The notes: generated by a model not told the origin, from the sequence alone. Numbered from the stretch's first letter, positions 43,913 to 56,679 are shown. The stretch is 64,000 nt of DNA from Ancylostoma caninum (GCA_037903475.1 JBAJFG010000294.1:62001-126000); one strand, 5' to 3'. Program-made: numbers and translations.

Positions 43913-46900
43913 TCAACACAAAAACTTATCTGCTTCAGCTAATCGTATACCTTCCTCTGGCATCTTTTCCACTTTGAATGGATTCATAGGGGGTAAAGCT
44001 CCAGCTGTCTTGGCTAACATTGCTACCGTCCGATTAGGCTTTATGTAGTCGTAAGGGAACAAACCAGGCATGCTAAAAAAGATTTTATAGTCCTCAGCAT
44101 AGCTAAATGAAAAAACGTGCCAAAATTGAATCACAAGCGAGGTTTTATAGCAGAGCCACCCCAAAAATGAGACAGAAACTCTAAAATCACAATGAGTTTT
44201 CTTAAAATATAAACCAACAAATGCTGAACTCACTCTCGACACTGCTTCTCGTATGCAGCGGCTAGATCGGCAAATTCTTCAATCCCTAACTGGACTGAGG
44301 GGGCTTTGGGATTCACTCGACAATCCTTTAGTAATTGATGTGCCATTTCATCAGCTATCTATATCAAGTTTGAATCAGTTTCCTCTACTTGGATTGAGAG
44401 AAACTTAAAAAAAAACTATAAAATCTCGTCAAATAACTCTAACCTCCTTCGGATACAAAGTTTTCAATCCTTTGATCATGTACTTTTGCCGGTAATGGAA
44501 AACTTGTCGACAAAGCTTCTCCACAATCTGAAGAAACATCGCTAAGAGTGTGCACATACCAGGAAAACTTTTTCAGAATACCTCGAATGGGGCGCTGATA
44601 AGCGGCTGTATCCGAGGAACAAATCGTACAACACCTACGTCAACCTCCGGTCGAGGAACGAAGCAAGATCCTATCAGATAATGAGCAAACTCAGTTGGGA
44701 TAGAAAAAGCTTCAAATTACCATACAAATTCAAATATAAACAAGAAAAAAGAAAAACTGAACAGAACTTCGTCAAAGAGGTAAAATTGTAAGAGGGTAAC
44801 TTACCAGGAATTCTGAATAGAATCTTCGGTTCTGTTAGATACTGAGCCATAATTGAAATCCTCGCACGTGCATCATCATCGATAGGACTACATATCCGCT
44901 TAGCGACTTCCATTTGGAAAGTCAGTGTCAGTGGTACTCGCCCAAATCGCCACGCATCTCGGCGATAGGACATATCTTTGAGAAGCCTAGGAGAGGGGAA
45001 CAAAGTGCATAAATGTCATGAGCGCTCTAGTTCAAAACCGTAAAAGAACATTCCGAAACATTATATAGAAAATGGCTTTTTTCAGGGAACCCAAAGTATT
45101 TCGCTCTTTACTTTCCTGTAAACAACAGCAATGGAGTGAATGTGCGCCAAAACATGTTGAACTTTGGAGGGGGAAGAACTGTTTTCTGTAGATTCTTCCA
45201 GGATTTCGGTGAAAAGACTAGGAATGAGGAATCTCGATTTCCTTCAACTAGTCACTAACTCACCAATTAAGATGAGAAACCACCTTCTGGATTTGCTTCG
45301 AGCCATGAGGTGATCTAATCAGGCCCGATTCTCTTCTATGTAGAAGCTACGGGAAGCTCCGGTAAAAAAAAGCCCACGTATGCGCCTCACCGTCTGCTTG
45401 GGCAAGCAGAAAAGGAAGCGCTAGGATCAGATGAGAATGAGGGCAGTCATACAAACATAATGCGTGAATGCGCAGACAATCAGAGCACCACGTTACACAT
45501 GGTATAGCGTGTTCGGTGGAACCTCGACTAATGGAGTCTCCCGTAGGTTCAGTGAGCGACGATGGAATATGCGTTTTCCGCGGCCTCGAAAAATGTGGTG
45601 GGACCATCGCGCTGGGATCGCCGTCGGAATGACACATCAGGGTTTCCTCTATAATCCTTCCTCCTACTTGGTGTTAACCATTAAGAAAACTAACAATTTA
45701 CCAAAAGAACCCTATGTTTTGCCACTATGATGACGGTTCTAGCGCGAGCGACGCGGTCGCGGCGCGTGCTCCTCGATTTCGCAAAAAAAAAACCAACTCA
45801 TCGACGGTCACTGTATGACATGGCATAGACGTAAAAGCAAGCAATATAATGCAAAAAAAAACCGAGAATGCTCTGATGTTCATTGGCGATACATTTTGAG
45901 AGGTTTGCTTGGCAACCTCGCTTGCCAAACAAGAAGTCCCGTGAAATGTACTGCCAAACAAAACTCGTCAAATGTATCGCCACGCAAAGCTTGCCAATTG
46001 TATCGTCAAACAAAAGGGTTATCAACCGTGCAAAAATTTCGATATCATCAGGAATCGTGCTATGTCACCAATCTTCAGAGTCCGCCGCCTCACAAGCTGA
46101 ACCATCCCAGTCGATACCACTGATGGTTAAGCCTCCAACTAATTGTAAGAATGAAATGAATGCCTTATCAGAACACCCGTAAAATGTATCGCCATACAAA
46201 CCTTGCCATTTGTATCGTCAAGCAAACCTCGTCAAATGTATCGCCAACAGATTCTCTTGCCAAATGTATCGCCAAACAGGCTCTTGACTCGTTCTCCCGT
46301 AAATCATATTTCCAAGCAAAATTTTATCCCGTAAAATGTATTGCCAAACACATTCTCTTGCCAAATGTATCACCAGTGAACATCAGAGTGCTTCTACAAC
46401 TATGTGAGAGAACTTACTTGATGATAAGAGGAGATGCTATGTTGAACGGTAAATTCCCGATAATATGCATGGCAGGCGGCTCGTCACTCCATTGCACACT
46501 TCGTTTAGCACCCTCTTTACCCCAGAGATCACCAATATTAGTTTTTAGTACGTCTGCATGATGGATATGAAGACGATCATCAGCTGCTTCTGCCAGATGC
46601 TGCAAAGTATAGTGCATTGGTACGCAAACCAGCAAAAATCCAAGGACCATGATTCAAAAATGAAATTGACAAGTAAACAAATCAAAACTGTGCGTATGTG
46701 ACGGCTTTAACATCAGAAGATGTTGAACAAGAATCCAGCTCACCTCTAGTGGAGGGATAAACCGCTGATCGATTTCAACGACATCTAGGCGATCACAACC
46801 GCTCTCTAGAATAGCCCTAGTGATCCCGCCAGGGCCAGGTCCAACTTCACATACCCAATCTCCGGGTTGAACTCCAGCGCCTCGAACAATCTGTGAAGGA

Positions 46901-47164
46901 AGGACATAAGATATTGAAGACAAGGAAAACTGTGAATCGAAAGTTATGAAACGATCGTCTTCAATTCTTTCAACCTATTTTATGTTGTTTCGAAAAATTG
47001 GTCTTATTCCTCTCTAAATTCAACATCAACAGACACACCTTCCGTGTAAGATTCATGTCCATGAGGTAATTCTGTGACAGCACCTTCTTTGCTCTTAAAC
47101 GATACATATGAATGAAGTCCCGTAATGGCGGCAATGGAGGCAAACGAGAAAAGTTCGTCGTCAT
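43913..47164 (-). CDS. tfbm-1: Mitochondrial dimethyladenosine transferase 1 / transcription factor B1 (TFB1M family)
   Basis: Eight minus-strand exons join in frame: 47164-47039, 46890-46744, 46599-46418, 44986-44805, 44670-44582, 44527-44444, 44358-44234, 44102-43913. The total is 1125 nt, 374 aa, near the family length. The enzyme dimethylates two adjacent adenines near the 3' end of mitochondrial small-subunit rRNA, using S-adenosylmethionine. Visible motifs: KVLSQNYLMD near the N-terminus, SAM-binding EVGPGPGGIT, acidic EIDQRF, DVLK, catalytic NLPFNI, and the C-terminal FHYRQKYMIKGLKTL and RVNPKAPSVQL regions. All junctions follow GT-AG with TTTCAG-like acceptors. TTTCAG lies one base before the ATG, so the mRNA is probably trans-spliced right at the start codon. 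Intron 3 (1432 nt) is filled with short tandem repeats. The gene symbol follows the C. elegans family member. Confidence 0.92.
45870..46390. repeat. Tandem AAATGTATCGCCAAACAAAC repeats in tfbm-1 intron 3
   Basis: Units of about 30-35 bp containing TTGCCAAATGTATCGCCAAA recur with gaps from about 45880 to 46380, interrupted at about 46020-46160 by unrelated sequence. All lie inside intron 3. Confidence 0.7.
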
Positions 47165-47407
47165 CCTGAAACGAAGGAGAAATCGTTCAGTTGAATATTA
47201 GAAGCCAAAAGACCTTAAATATACGTTCGATTCTTACAGCTGAAGCTGATTCACGAGTTAATAGTACAAACAGACTAAATATTGCACACTTCACAAATCT
47301 CAGGAGTCGCTAGAACCACTGCGGAATAACGCGCTCCAATTGAAAAGTGCGTTGAGCATGAAAGTTAGTTAGGAGCGCGGTATAGACCAGAGGACGAGGT
47401 CGCGCTG

Positions 47408-48156
47408 CCGGCAGATGGGTGTAGGTCGTATGGCGCTATTCTTCGGGTGACACTAAAGACAGGCTGAGTCTGGGGCGCGCTACTACCACCCGATTACGGT
47501 CATGCGTCACGGTTTGCATGGATCTGCCTGGCAGAGCAACTCGTCCACCTTTCCTCTACTATCCTACGGTGGAAGAGAGCATACAGAGTCGCAGTTACCT
47601 TCTGTAACGAAGCTCCGAAACTAGGTTTCAGTTCTCTATTTGCTACATTATCACATAGAACTGATAGAGCTTTGACGTAATTAATCTTTACATAGACTAA
47701 TTTGACGTCAAGAGTTCAATTTTATATACAAGTCCTAATCCAATAACTTCAGGAAGCTACGAGTTCGGGTAATTCAATTATTCGGAAATTTGGAAAGTTT
47801 ACATTTTAGAAGTATTTGTTCGGACATTTCAGGAAGGTTCTTATTGTAACAGAGAATTCGTTGGGCTTCCGTAAAAACTTAAAACTTCTCTGTTTTAACA
47901 GTATATCTACTGGGGTATTCAAATAAGCTTGATGTTCGAAACGTTCGTTCATCCCTACACCCTAAAAACCACTGGTAAAGCTAGTCCAACGTTCTTCTCT
48001 ACGCTCGGATGATGGTTAGATGGACGAGTTGCTCCCTCAGGCAGATCCAGGCAACCGCGACGCGAGACCGTAATCGGGTGGTAGTAGCGCGCCCCAGATT
48101 CGGCCTGTGTCTAGTGCTACCCGAAGAATCGCGCCATACGACCGCCCTCCCGGCAG
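47408..48156. mobile_element. Foldback element with about 140-bp inverted arms
   Basis: 47408-47547 and 48021-48156 are inverted copies at roughly 85 percent by eye, sharing GGGGCGCGCTACTACCACCC and the TGGACGAGTTGCTC inner end. The 470-bp centre does not code. It lies upstream of tfbm-1. No clear target duplication was found. Confidence 0.6.
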
Positions 48157-48918
48157 ATTTGCGAAAGCGTATGCGATGCTTCTGTGCGTTTTTGTGGTTG
48201 CAGACGTCCTAAAAACGTGATACGCTTCCATAGTAAAAACCCTCGCCTACAACAATGAGAGTGCATCGCGCGATGTTCTCGTTCACAACGCCACAGTGAG
48301 CGTCTATGGAAATGCGTTCTTTACGGACTCCGGAGGCACGTATCCCGACAATGCCGCTTGCGCTGGAATCCTCGCTGTAACAGCAAACCGCAGAATTTTC
48401 TTGATAGTTAGTTTTCCCAATAGTTGACATCACATAAGATGGAAAACTATCGAGAAGACCCTGATATCCTAATACGAAACCAGTTCCAGCGCAAGCGGTG
48501 TGGCCGCGCTGAGTGTTTAGTGAGTCTGCAAAGACTATACTTCTATCGACACTCATTGTATCCGCAAAGTAGGTAGGAATCTACGGGACTATCCATACAG
48601 GGAACTTCAAAAGTCCGGGTGAATACCATTAACGTGGACCAGTGACGCCCACCCAGAGTGCCACGCCGCGCCACGTCATGGGGCCCCATCTATTCCCTGG
48701 CCGTTTGGAATTCCCTGTAACTGTATGTATATACATGTGTAAGTTAGGAGTACTCTATCACACTTTTATAGCAGTTCTACTAGTCAACTCTAACTTTCCT
48801 ACATCATGACACCAAGCATAAATTTTGACTGAAGAGTGGCAAAGGCGTTTGAATGGAACATGCACTTTGAGCACTCCCATCATTTTTAGTGATAGACTGC
48901 AGTGCACCCAAACGTTAA
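48157..48918. other. Gene-poor stretch
   Basis: A minus-strand open frame (48556-48209, 115 codons) has no recognised domain or splice context. Nothing else is supported. Confidence 0.3.
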
Positions 48919-49340
48919 AGGCAGCACTCATGGAAATTTTTGGGTTGAAGATTTCGCGATATATCGGGGTTTTTAGGGACGATGGACTCATTAACAACGA
49001 TGAAGTAGCGTGGAACATGTGGAAAAAACTTAAAATGATAGCGGCATTTCATGTGCGTCCATGGCGCGGACGAGTGTTCCGTGATGGATCTCGCCACGGG
49101 ACCCTGCAAATGGTACGAATTTCACAAAGAAGCCCCCGCTGAACCACACGCGCACACCCTGTCAACGGCGTTAGTTGGCGCGACGGAACCCTAATGTCCA
49201 GAGCGGCATATGTGTCCACGGCAGTATCTTCGCAGGTAGGTGGCTATTCAAGGTGTTCAACTTAATGTTGCGATTGTCCAGTGGCCGGCTTCATGGTAAG
49301 CGACCCATTTCAGAAGTGAAAGTTTCCGTGAATGCTGCCT
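48919..49340. mobile_element. TTAA-type MITE, 422 bp (AGGCAGCA family)
   Basis: The left end AGGCAGCACTCATGGAAA and right end TTTCCGTGAATGCTGCCT are inverted with a few changes. TTAA flanks both (48915-48918, 49341-49344). It shares the AGGCAGCA tip with the element at 42640-43372. Confidence 0.7.
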
Positions 49341-49707
49341 TTAAGTGAGGTGTACTTCTACCCAAGCCTCCCAGACTTTTCATCTTTTGATTAAAGAACC
49401 TGAACGGGTGGTACTTTTAGTACAGCCAAACATATCAAGCCTTACAGTCCCCGTACGCCCATTTCTCTTCACCCCTTAGGGACAATACGATCACTCAACC
49501 CTTTGTGGGAAGGTTAGGCGAATACAAATTTAGGCTCTCTTTTCTGGATGAATGATTGCCGTGATTTCAGATGACAAGTATAGCCACGCCCAGCATCGTG
49601 CACATAAATACCTCACTGCGCTGTTTCTAAACATACTTTTCTACGCTAAACCACTTTGTATGGCCCAACATTCCACGCAACTGCTACTCCACACTCCTTC
49701 CCAACTA

Positions 49708-49815
49708 GCAACTCGCTTCGGATGTACCGCAAGACTTAGACGCAATAAGAAGACCGGCACGCGCAGAATGGACTGGGTGTGTGTCTATGACAAAAAGTAC
49801 GTCCTCACTAACTGA
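49708..49815 (+). pseudogene. CAP-like gene, last exon only
   Basis: The plus strand encodes ATRFGCTARLRRNKKTG, then RRMDWVCVYDKK to a TGA at 49813-49815. It is nearly identical to the last exon of the gene at 53181-54034. The conserved start of that exon (VIYPE after TTCAG) is missing, and no earlier exons were seen upstream. The similarity continues past the stop to about 50085. It is the inverted partner of 52866-53298, so it looks like a partial inverted duplication. Confidence 0.65.
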
Positions 49816-51327
49816 ACTTGCTATTTTATTCGTTCAGGACTCATATGCAATAAGACAGAGTAAGCTTTCAAATCGTTTTGATCTGACAGCGATTGTTCAG
49901 ACCTAAAGATGGAGAAAGCTTTGAAGGAGGAAAACCCTGCAACGAAAACAAGGATTGCACCCACTACAACGACTCGACATGCGAGTGGAACCTGTGTTAT
50001 ACTTTCTTCTAAAATTATTCTTGCACCTCCTCAAACCTTTCTTTTCGAAATAAATCCTTAGCACATCTATTCACGTTCACAGATTTTACTGGAAAATAGT
50101 ACCACAAAGTACGACAGCAATTGAGTTCCATGACGTTCAACAAAGATTCTGAGTAAATGTCGTATCCAGTGTTTGCCCACATGCGAGACCTTCACGCATA
50201 TTTTCTTGCTTGCTGTTTTGTTCTCGTCTTTGAAGTCTTCAAAGAAAAAGTAGTGAGTGAATAGTTTGAGACTATTATGAGGAAAAGCTACGTGATTTCA
50301 GAAGAGCCATGAAACATTCAAAGACAGTTTTCTGGTTTTTCACGTTTCATTGATTTTCGGTGCTCCTTAATTAAAGTACTTGATAAAAAATCAAAATTTT
50401 TAGTATTTTTACTCTTCCATCTGGGTCCTTATTGTCACTTTTCCTACGCTCCCCTCTCTTGGCCTCATGCACCCCTCCCCGATGCGAGTATCCAAGCGAT
50501 TTCCTTACTGTTGGGCCAAAGCGGACTTGTTCTCCGTTAGCGGACTGGTGCCCTGGCGTCCTCCACTTTATTGATGCACAGCGAACCTAAGTGTCATAGG
50601 TTTCCCGACAGTGTTGGGCAACAGCGGATACGTCCTCCATCGATGAACCCTAGTGGCGGATGAAGGAGTGGCTGTTTAGGAGGGGGGGGGGAGGGGTGAG
50701 AAAAAGACAAGACCATGAGTGGAAGGACATGTTCGTATGACTCTAGCATGACCAGAACGAAAGTGCAAGATGTAGCGAACGTGCTGCTGTGTAGAAAATG
50801 TGGCTTTTATATAGATTAATTCCATCCACTACACAAGAAATGTAATGTAATCCTATAATATTTCATAATCCCATCCTTATCATGATAATTGTCGCTATGA
50901 AAAAGGAATCTTTTTCGGAACCAAACTTGATTTACGCACTATCCGGAAGTTTTGTACTCATTTCATACGTAAATACTGCAGAATAGTTCGACGATCGGGT
51001 AATTGATAAGGAGGCGGGGTGAGCCACGCGGTCGTCAGTGAGTTCAATAACTGGTTACAGACAATAATGCCATAACAACCTATGATGAAACGATTACTCT
51101 GTATGTGATATATGAGCGTAGAAAATGATAAGCGGATGTCGTGGCCGCACAATCTTATCGAGACTTCAACAAGGGATGCAAAGGCATCCACCAACTTAGT
51201 GGATCGTAGTGCTTCCACCGCTATACTGGGATCGCGACGCAGTGGAACCACACGGAGCCTGCTCATTAATTAAAAACTTGTGTGTGCACAAAGGCTGTAG
51301 AGGGATCATCTTGCTCCGTATATTATA

Positions 51328-52569
51328 TTAGGTTGCCCCTTAAGTAATGGCCATTTTAGAGGTGCGCATTCCAAAGTGCGTAACTCAGCTCAAACTTGAG
51401 ATTTTCCTTTGAAATAAAAAGTATTATGATCAGCATTTCCTGCACATTTTAGCAGTATAGTGAAACTTATGTGAGGAAGAAAGTCGAAATCACAGGATTC
51501 AAAGAAGTGCGAAAGGTCAATTTTCACTACACATTGATTCGCATGAATTTTCTAGCCAAAAATTGGATTCACCGCAAGCTCGGAAAGAGCCCCTATTAGG
51601 CAAAGGTCTGGCCAACACAATATTACAAGGAGAGATGCAACGTCTCACTCAGTGAAATTTTTCTTGGTAGGATGTGAACCTGAGTGGATTTGCCTGCCCC
51701 GCCAGTGGACATGCACTTGTTCGGCTCACCAGAACTGAGGCATTTTCAACCGAATCTCGAAACCAAGCCTAATATAGTAACAGGCGAGGTATCTAGTGAA
51801 TTCTACTCATGGCCTGGTCTGGCTACTGTCGAACATCTCGAGGAGTACTTCACCTCCCAGAAAAAAGTTACCGTTTTCTTAGATGTCAAAGTTCGTTGTA
51901 GATATCCAGATCACCCTCGGCGATGCAAACAAGACAGAAGTCCATTTCAATAGCCACTGTCCACTCATTATTAAAAGTGGCCCTTTTCTCCAGAAAGTTT
52001 CGCAACAGTGTTCATTAGGGGGACTAAAGGAAATGGTGAAGCAAGTGAAGTACTGACCGGCAATGCTTTTGTTCAAAATCCAACTTCCCCATTTCTTGCC
52101 ATGGTTGGCAATCAGGAAGGCAGGGCGACCACCGATTTAGATGCGTCTAACCTGGCTGCTAACATTTTTACGGACTGTTTCAAAACTCTCGCCTCCAGAA
52201 CTATGCTTTCGTTTCTGCGTTTCATGACCATCACCTGGTCATGTTTGAAAACTCGTATCGTTGTGGAAGTCTCTAGTCACAGCTTCTGCGCGCTTACAAC
52301 ACAACTACCTGGCCAAGTGCAAAGATAAGACCAAATTTGGCTTTTATCCTATGAGGGCGAAAAAATAGTCTAAAAAATGGAACAGGACAAAAACCATGTT
52401 TTGCCTCATCGTGTACAATTTCGTCTGCAGAAACCAGAGAAAGGGTAATTGAGGAAGGATTAATTAGGATACGGATAGAGCAGACTTTGCCCTTTATAAT
52501 AGTTAAAAGATTGTTCGTCTTGCTCCAGAAATAATGGATTTTGCGGCTATTTATTGTGGGACAACCTAA
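51328..52569. mobile_element. Mariner-type element, about 1.24 kb, no intact transposase seen
   Basis: Ends TTAGGTTGCCCC and the inverse of TTAGGTTGTCCC, with TA flanks (51326-51327, 52570-52571). The right end reads AATAAATAGCC inward and the left AAGTAATGGCC. Size fits a mariner element. Open segments inside (51684-51953, 52008-52328) have no recognised transposase motif. Confidence 0.6.
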
Positions 52570-53180
52570 TATTATTATTTATTTTGCTATCTTTTTATTA
52601 TCTCAATATTATACAGCCTGAAAGCTTGTAAACACTCCCTCACGCGGCTGCTGCGAAACCGGTAGCGAAGGTGATGAAATCACTACCCCGTGCATGGAGG
52701 AATGCCAGAAGTGCCGCAGGATGCGAATTCCGCCGCTACCGAGAGTCTGAGTCCCTAATGATCGGCCGGCCGCCTCACAGTCTGCACACCAAGCTTCACA
52801 TTGTCAACGATAAAAGAATTGGAGTGCTGCATTCCAGGCGCTCCATGCATTTGTTGTACAGGTTACTTAAATAAAAACTGTGAACGTGAATACATATGCG
52901 AAGGATTTATTTCGGAATGAAGGTTTTGAGGAGGTGGGTGAATAATTTTAGAAGAAAGTATAACACAGGTTCCACTCGCATGTCGAGTCTTTGTAGTAGG
53001 TGCAATCCTTGTTTTCGTTGCAGGGTTTTCCTCCTTCAAAGCTTTCTCCATTTTTAGGTCTGAAGAATCGCTTTCAGATTAAAACGATCTAAAAGCTTAC
53101 TCTGTCTTATTGCATATGAGTCCTGAACACGAACGAGAATCTTAATTTAGAGAGGAAAGAACGAGAAAAAAATAGCAAGT

Positions 53181-54034
53181 TCAGTTAGTGAGGGCGTACT
53201 TTTTGTCATAGACACACACCCAGTCCATTCTGCGCATGCCGGTCTTCTTATTGCGTCTAAGTCTTGCGGTACATCCGAAACGAGTTGCTTCTGGGTATAT
53301 TACCTGAAGTTTCATTTATATGCGCGCAAACACGGAATACCCCTCATTGTTTTTGATACCTGTCTCATGGCATTCTTGTCAGCGGAGAACGTCTTCAGAA
53401 TCTCCTTCAATGCACTTATAGCACTTCCCTCATACTCACTGAATAAGGTTAATGCCTCGATTTTATGCTAGAGTGCTAGAACTGTGTAATCTGTGGAAGT
53501 GCTAACCCTGAAAAGCGGGTAACTCCACGATGATGTAGATCAGCGTATCCAGGCAGCCTTGTCTCATATCCAGCTTCTTTTTCTAGCCCACAATCGTAAA
53601 CCTGAAAGCGGCTGCTTAACCGCTCGAGGAGATATACATATACGACTTCCATGACTTGTGGATTTTGCAGCATAAATTCCAATTCATCTGCAGAGCATTA
53701 TATCTCGTAGTTTACCCACCAGTCCGTACATCTCTCGTGCTGGTCCATAACCTTCGGCTTCTCCTTTAGCGATGCGCTGACGTAGCCCATTATGAAACTT
53801 GTCGATGGCTTCTCTGTACTGTCTGTCCACCATGCATCCACTTCCCTGGTTGTCTGCAGGATATCCCATAGTAAGGATCTACCGTAACGATTCCGTTTCG
53901 CTTACCCATGACAATCTCCAAGGGGAGGGCAGATGAAGCAAGGTAGAGTACCTAAAGACGATTATGGAATTCATTGCTCACTTCAGAGCAAAACATCCAG
54001 CTAAACGTACCGTTACTAGAAGGAGTGCCCTCAT
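53181..54034 (-). CDS. Secreted CAP/ASP-like (SCP/TAPS) protein, short form
   Basis: Six minus-strand exons join in frame: 54034-54011, 53951-53906, 53853-53720, 53601-53524, 53467-53360, 53303-53181 (stop). The total is 513 nt, 170 aa. It begins with a signal peptide (MRALLLVTVLYLASSA), then GSGCMVDRQYREAIDKFHN with GLRQRIAKGEAEGYGPAREM, the HN-x-LR-x-xIA and PAxxM pattern of nematode CAP proteins. VYDCGLEKEA follows (usual Y-D-x-x-LE-x-A), and ATRFGCTARL with DWVCVYD near the C-terminus (usual GC...VCxY). The usual central HETVGY-like part is shortened. The exon 4 donor (GTTACC) is weak; a GGGTTAGC site further on would break the frame. Strongylid worms secrete many such proteins; function here is unknown. 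Confidence 0.6.
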
Positions 54035-54577
54035 TGTGATGTCTTCTCTACATTACGACCAGGATTTTATATGCAGCACCAATATTCATGAGTGATGTGT
54101 TATGTGGAATAAAATACATATATGTCTGGAGAGTTTCGAAGGGTACTGCACTTCGAGTGGATTCGCCACGGAGACAGCATTTTGAAGGCCTAGTTCCACT
54201 TCAAAGTGTGGCAATCAGTGCGACGGTGTTCACCAGACGTCTGTTAACATTACCATAATATGTTGTTCGTAAAATGACCACAGTTATAACATACTGTATG
54301 GAACCAGAAAACTATGGTAGTACTTTTCAGCTATTTGCACTATGAGCAATCTTGAAGGAGTGGAGCTCTCATCAGTAATCCTGATACTGCAATAGAAGCA
54401 TTCTTTGGCAATAGTTTCAGGAAGAAGTGATACAAAAGATGCAGAAAATTTCATGGCTTTTTGTGTGGCTATTTTGCTACAGAATGACTTGTTCTTTACT
54501 TTGTTTGGGAAATCGCAGGAAGCACATTTGCGGATTTCAGGAAATTATCTGAGAAAGTTAAGAGTGTCTGTCTGGTA

Positions 54578-55469
54578 TTAGGTTGTCTTGCACCTAATTT
54601 CATAATTTTTTCAAAGGATGTTGAGTTCATTGTGAATAGATATCAATCAACAAAGTAATTATATTCATGATCCACGAGGTATGGCCAACACTTCACTAAA
54701 GCTCCAGCTTCGGGAGTCAAGAAGTGCAGCTGCTAGTCTAAGAAGCTTGAAATCTCACTTTTCAGTCTAGTCCAATCATCAAATTTCTTTTCTCTTAGAT
54801 GTAGTTGCAGGGTTCCGAGGAAGTGGCATTCAGATGGGGATAAGTCAGAAGAATACGCAGAGTGTAGTAGATCTTCCCAACCTAATTCGGCAATTTTTCG
54901 GCATTTAAGATTTGCCACGTGGGTGTCGGGCATTAGCATAAAGTGGGGCGACATGGTTGATTTTTCCCAGCTCCGGGCGAGTTGTATCCACCAGTTTCTG
55001 TAGGTAAAAAGATAGACTCGGGCAGTTGCGGTGGCCCAGGTTTTAGAAGTTCTTGAAGCAGCATTCCCTCGGAATTCCACCAATAACATAGAAAAATCTT
55101 CTTTCGTGCACCTTTCTTTTCGACTATATTGGAGAAGGTTCTCTACGCGCGGCTCAACATTTCTCTCGTGTATGGTCAACACACAGACCCAAGTCTCATT
55201 TCCATTAATGAGCTGGTGGTGAGAATTCCTCCTGTGTGGACGCAGCAGCAAAGATTAGCACACACTCAGTCTTGCAAGGCACTCAGTTTGTGGGGGATTC
55301 AACCTCAACCCGTCATCAATTTTCTGTAATCCGGCGCTTTGAGATCTCTGGCGATTATTGTACGGCCGTAGTATGCTATAGTTCACATGTAGTAGCATTC
55401 TGATTCGAAGTCTATGGAATTCTAGATCTTAAAAAAATATCTTGGTCCAAAACTTTCGGACCAACCTAA
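54578..55469 (-). mobile_element. Mariner element with decayed transposase
   Basis: Ends TTAGGTTG and its inverse, TA flanks (54576-54577, 55470-55471), 892 bp. The minus-strand frame 55251-54733 encodes the middle and C-terminal part of a mariner transposase: LLRPHRRNSHHQLINGNETW, KIAELGWEDLLHSAYSSDLS, PSECHFLGTLQLHLREKKFD. The usual TGDEKW motif reads NGNETW, so the first catalytic Asp is Asn; YSPD is YSSD. The N-terminal DNA-binding region is absent. It is inactive. Confidence 0.8.
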
Positions 55470-55978
55470 TACAAAGGTAGAGTTGTTTATGAAATTACCT
55501 CCTTGAAACACACCTTGAATATGTGTACATGGCACACACAACACATGGGAACTCCATGAAGTTATTTGTATCCATGTCATTACAATGACTTCCTCTACTT
55601 AGATTGAAGTTGAGAATCTGAGAACTGCACTCATCGTTGTCTAGTCTGTTACAGTTCGCTATACCTGTGGTCGCTTCGAGGGCAGCATGCTATTGTAGAA
55701 TTAACAGACGTCTGGTCAACACTGCTGTACTAGATGCGGCCAATTAGAAATTTGGGTGGAAGTGAACTTTCAAAATGCTGCTGACATGACAAAGTCAGTC
55801 AAAGTGCAAATCTCTATAGAATTCCGGAAATATTTCTATGTTTTTCTGTTTGGAGTGGATCTACTGCATATGAAAACTTCGGCAGAAGGTCTGGAAGTCT
55901 GCACTCCTCCTGATTTCGATAAGTTTAACCTGATGTTATTTTCTTGAACTAGAGAATCAATTTCGCATCCACTCTTAG

Positions 55979-56679
55979 GTACTGTACCTTTCTTCACCTG
56001 TCGTCTCCTTGGAATTTGACATAGGTAAGCGAAACCGAAGACATTGCGATAGCTCCTTACTACAAGATATTTTTCAGACAATCAGGGAAGCGGTTGCACG
56101 GTTGACCGACCGTTCAGGGAAGCAATCGACAAATTCCATAATGGGCTACGTCAACGCATCGCAAAGGGCGAAACGGAAGGTTATGGACCAGCAAGGGAGA
56201 TGTACGGACTGGTGGGTTAACTATGTACATAAATGAAGTAGTTTAATGTAAAAGTTACCCATCATATGGTTTATAGTAGTTCTTCACTCGAAACTACTTG
56301 AGAACTTCACAGTTCTTGCAGAAGAACATCCAAATTAGCTCCTTATAGACAACAATGAAACCTCTCAGCTGGTCCGAGTCGAAATTCCTGCTATAAGCTT
56401 CTACGGCAATGGATTCTACAACTGTTTGCCTTCAGGTATATGACTGTGGGCTAGAAGAGGAGGCTAGAAAAGAGGCAAAGCTTACTGGAGACGCCGATCT
56501 CCATCATCGTAGAGTTACCCGCTTTTTTGGGTTAGCACTTTCACAAATTCTATAGTAATAACACTCTAGCACCGATAACCGAGGCATTAGTCAGATTCAG
56601 TGACTTCGAGGGAAGTGGGGTAAGTGCCCTGAACGAGATCCTAAAGGCGTTGTCCGCTGAAAAGAAATCTATGAGACAG
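55979..56679 (+). pseudogene. CAP-like paralog, plus strand, probably broken
   Basis: Exons matching the gene at 53181-54034 occur in the same order. They are 55979-56024 (end of signal peptide, VLYLSSPVVSLEFDI), 56078-56211 (GSGCTVDRPFREAIDKFHN ... GPAREMYGL), 56436 to about 56530 (VYDCGLEEEARKEAKLTGDA) and 56570-56679 (ITEALVRFSDFEGSGVSAL to MRQ). The first two have exactly the same lengths (46 and 134 nt). The GT donor after MRQ is replaced by AA, the in-phase start of the 56570 exon hits a stop, and no last exon or first signal exon was found. The 1.1-kb duplicated segment begins right at this lost junction. Confidence 0.7.

Noticed and set aside
51684..52328. Possible mariner transposase inside the 51328-52569 element
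   Set aside because: Both strands were read for GDEKW, HDNARPH and YSPD motifs and none was found, so no transposase is claimed.
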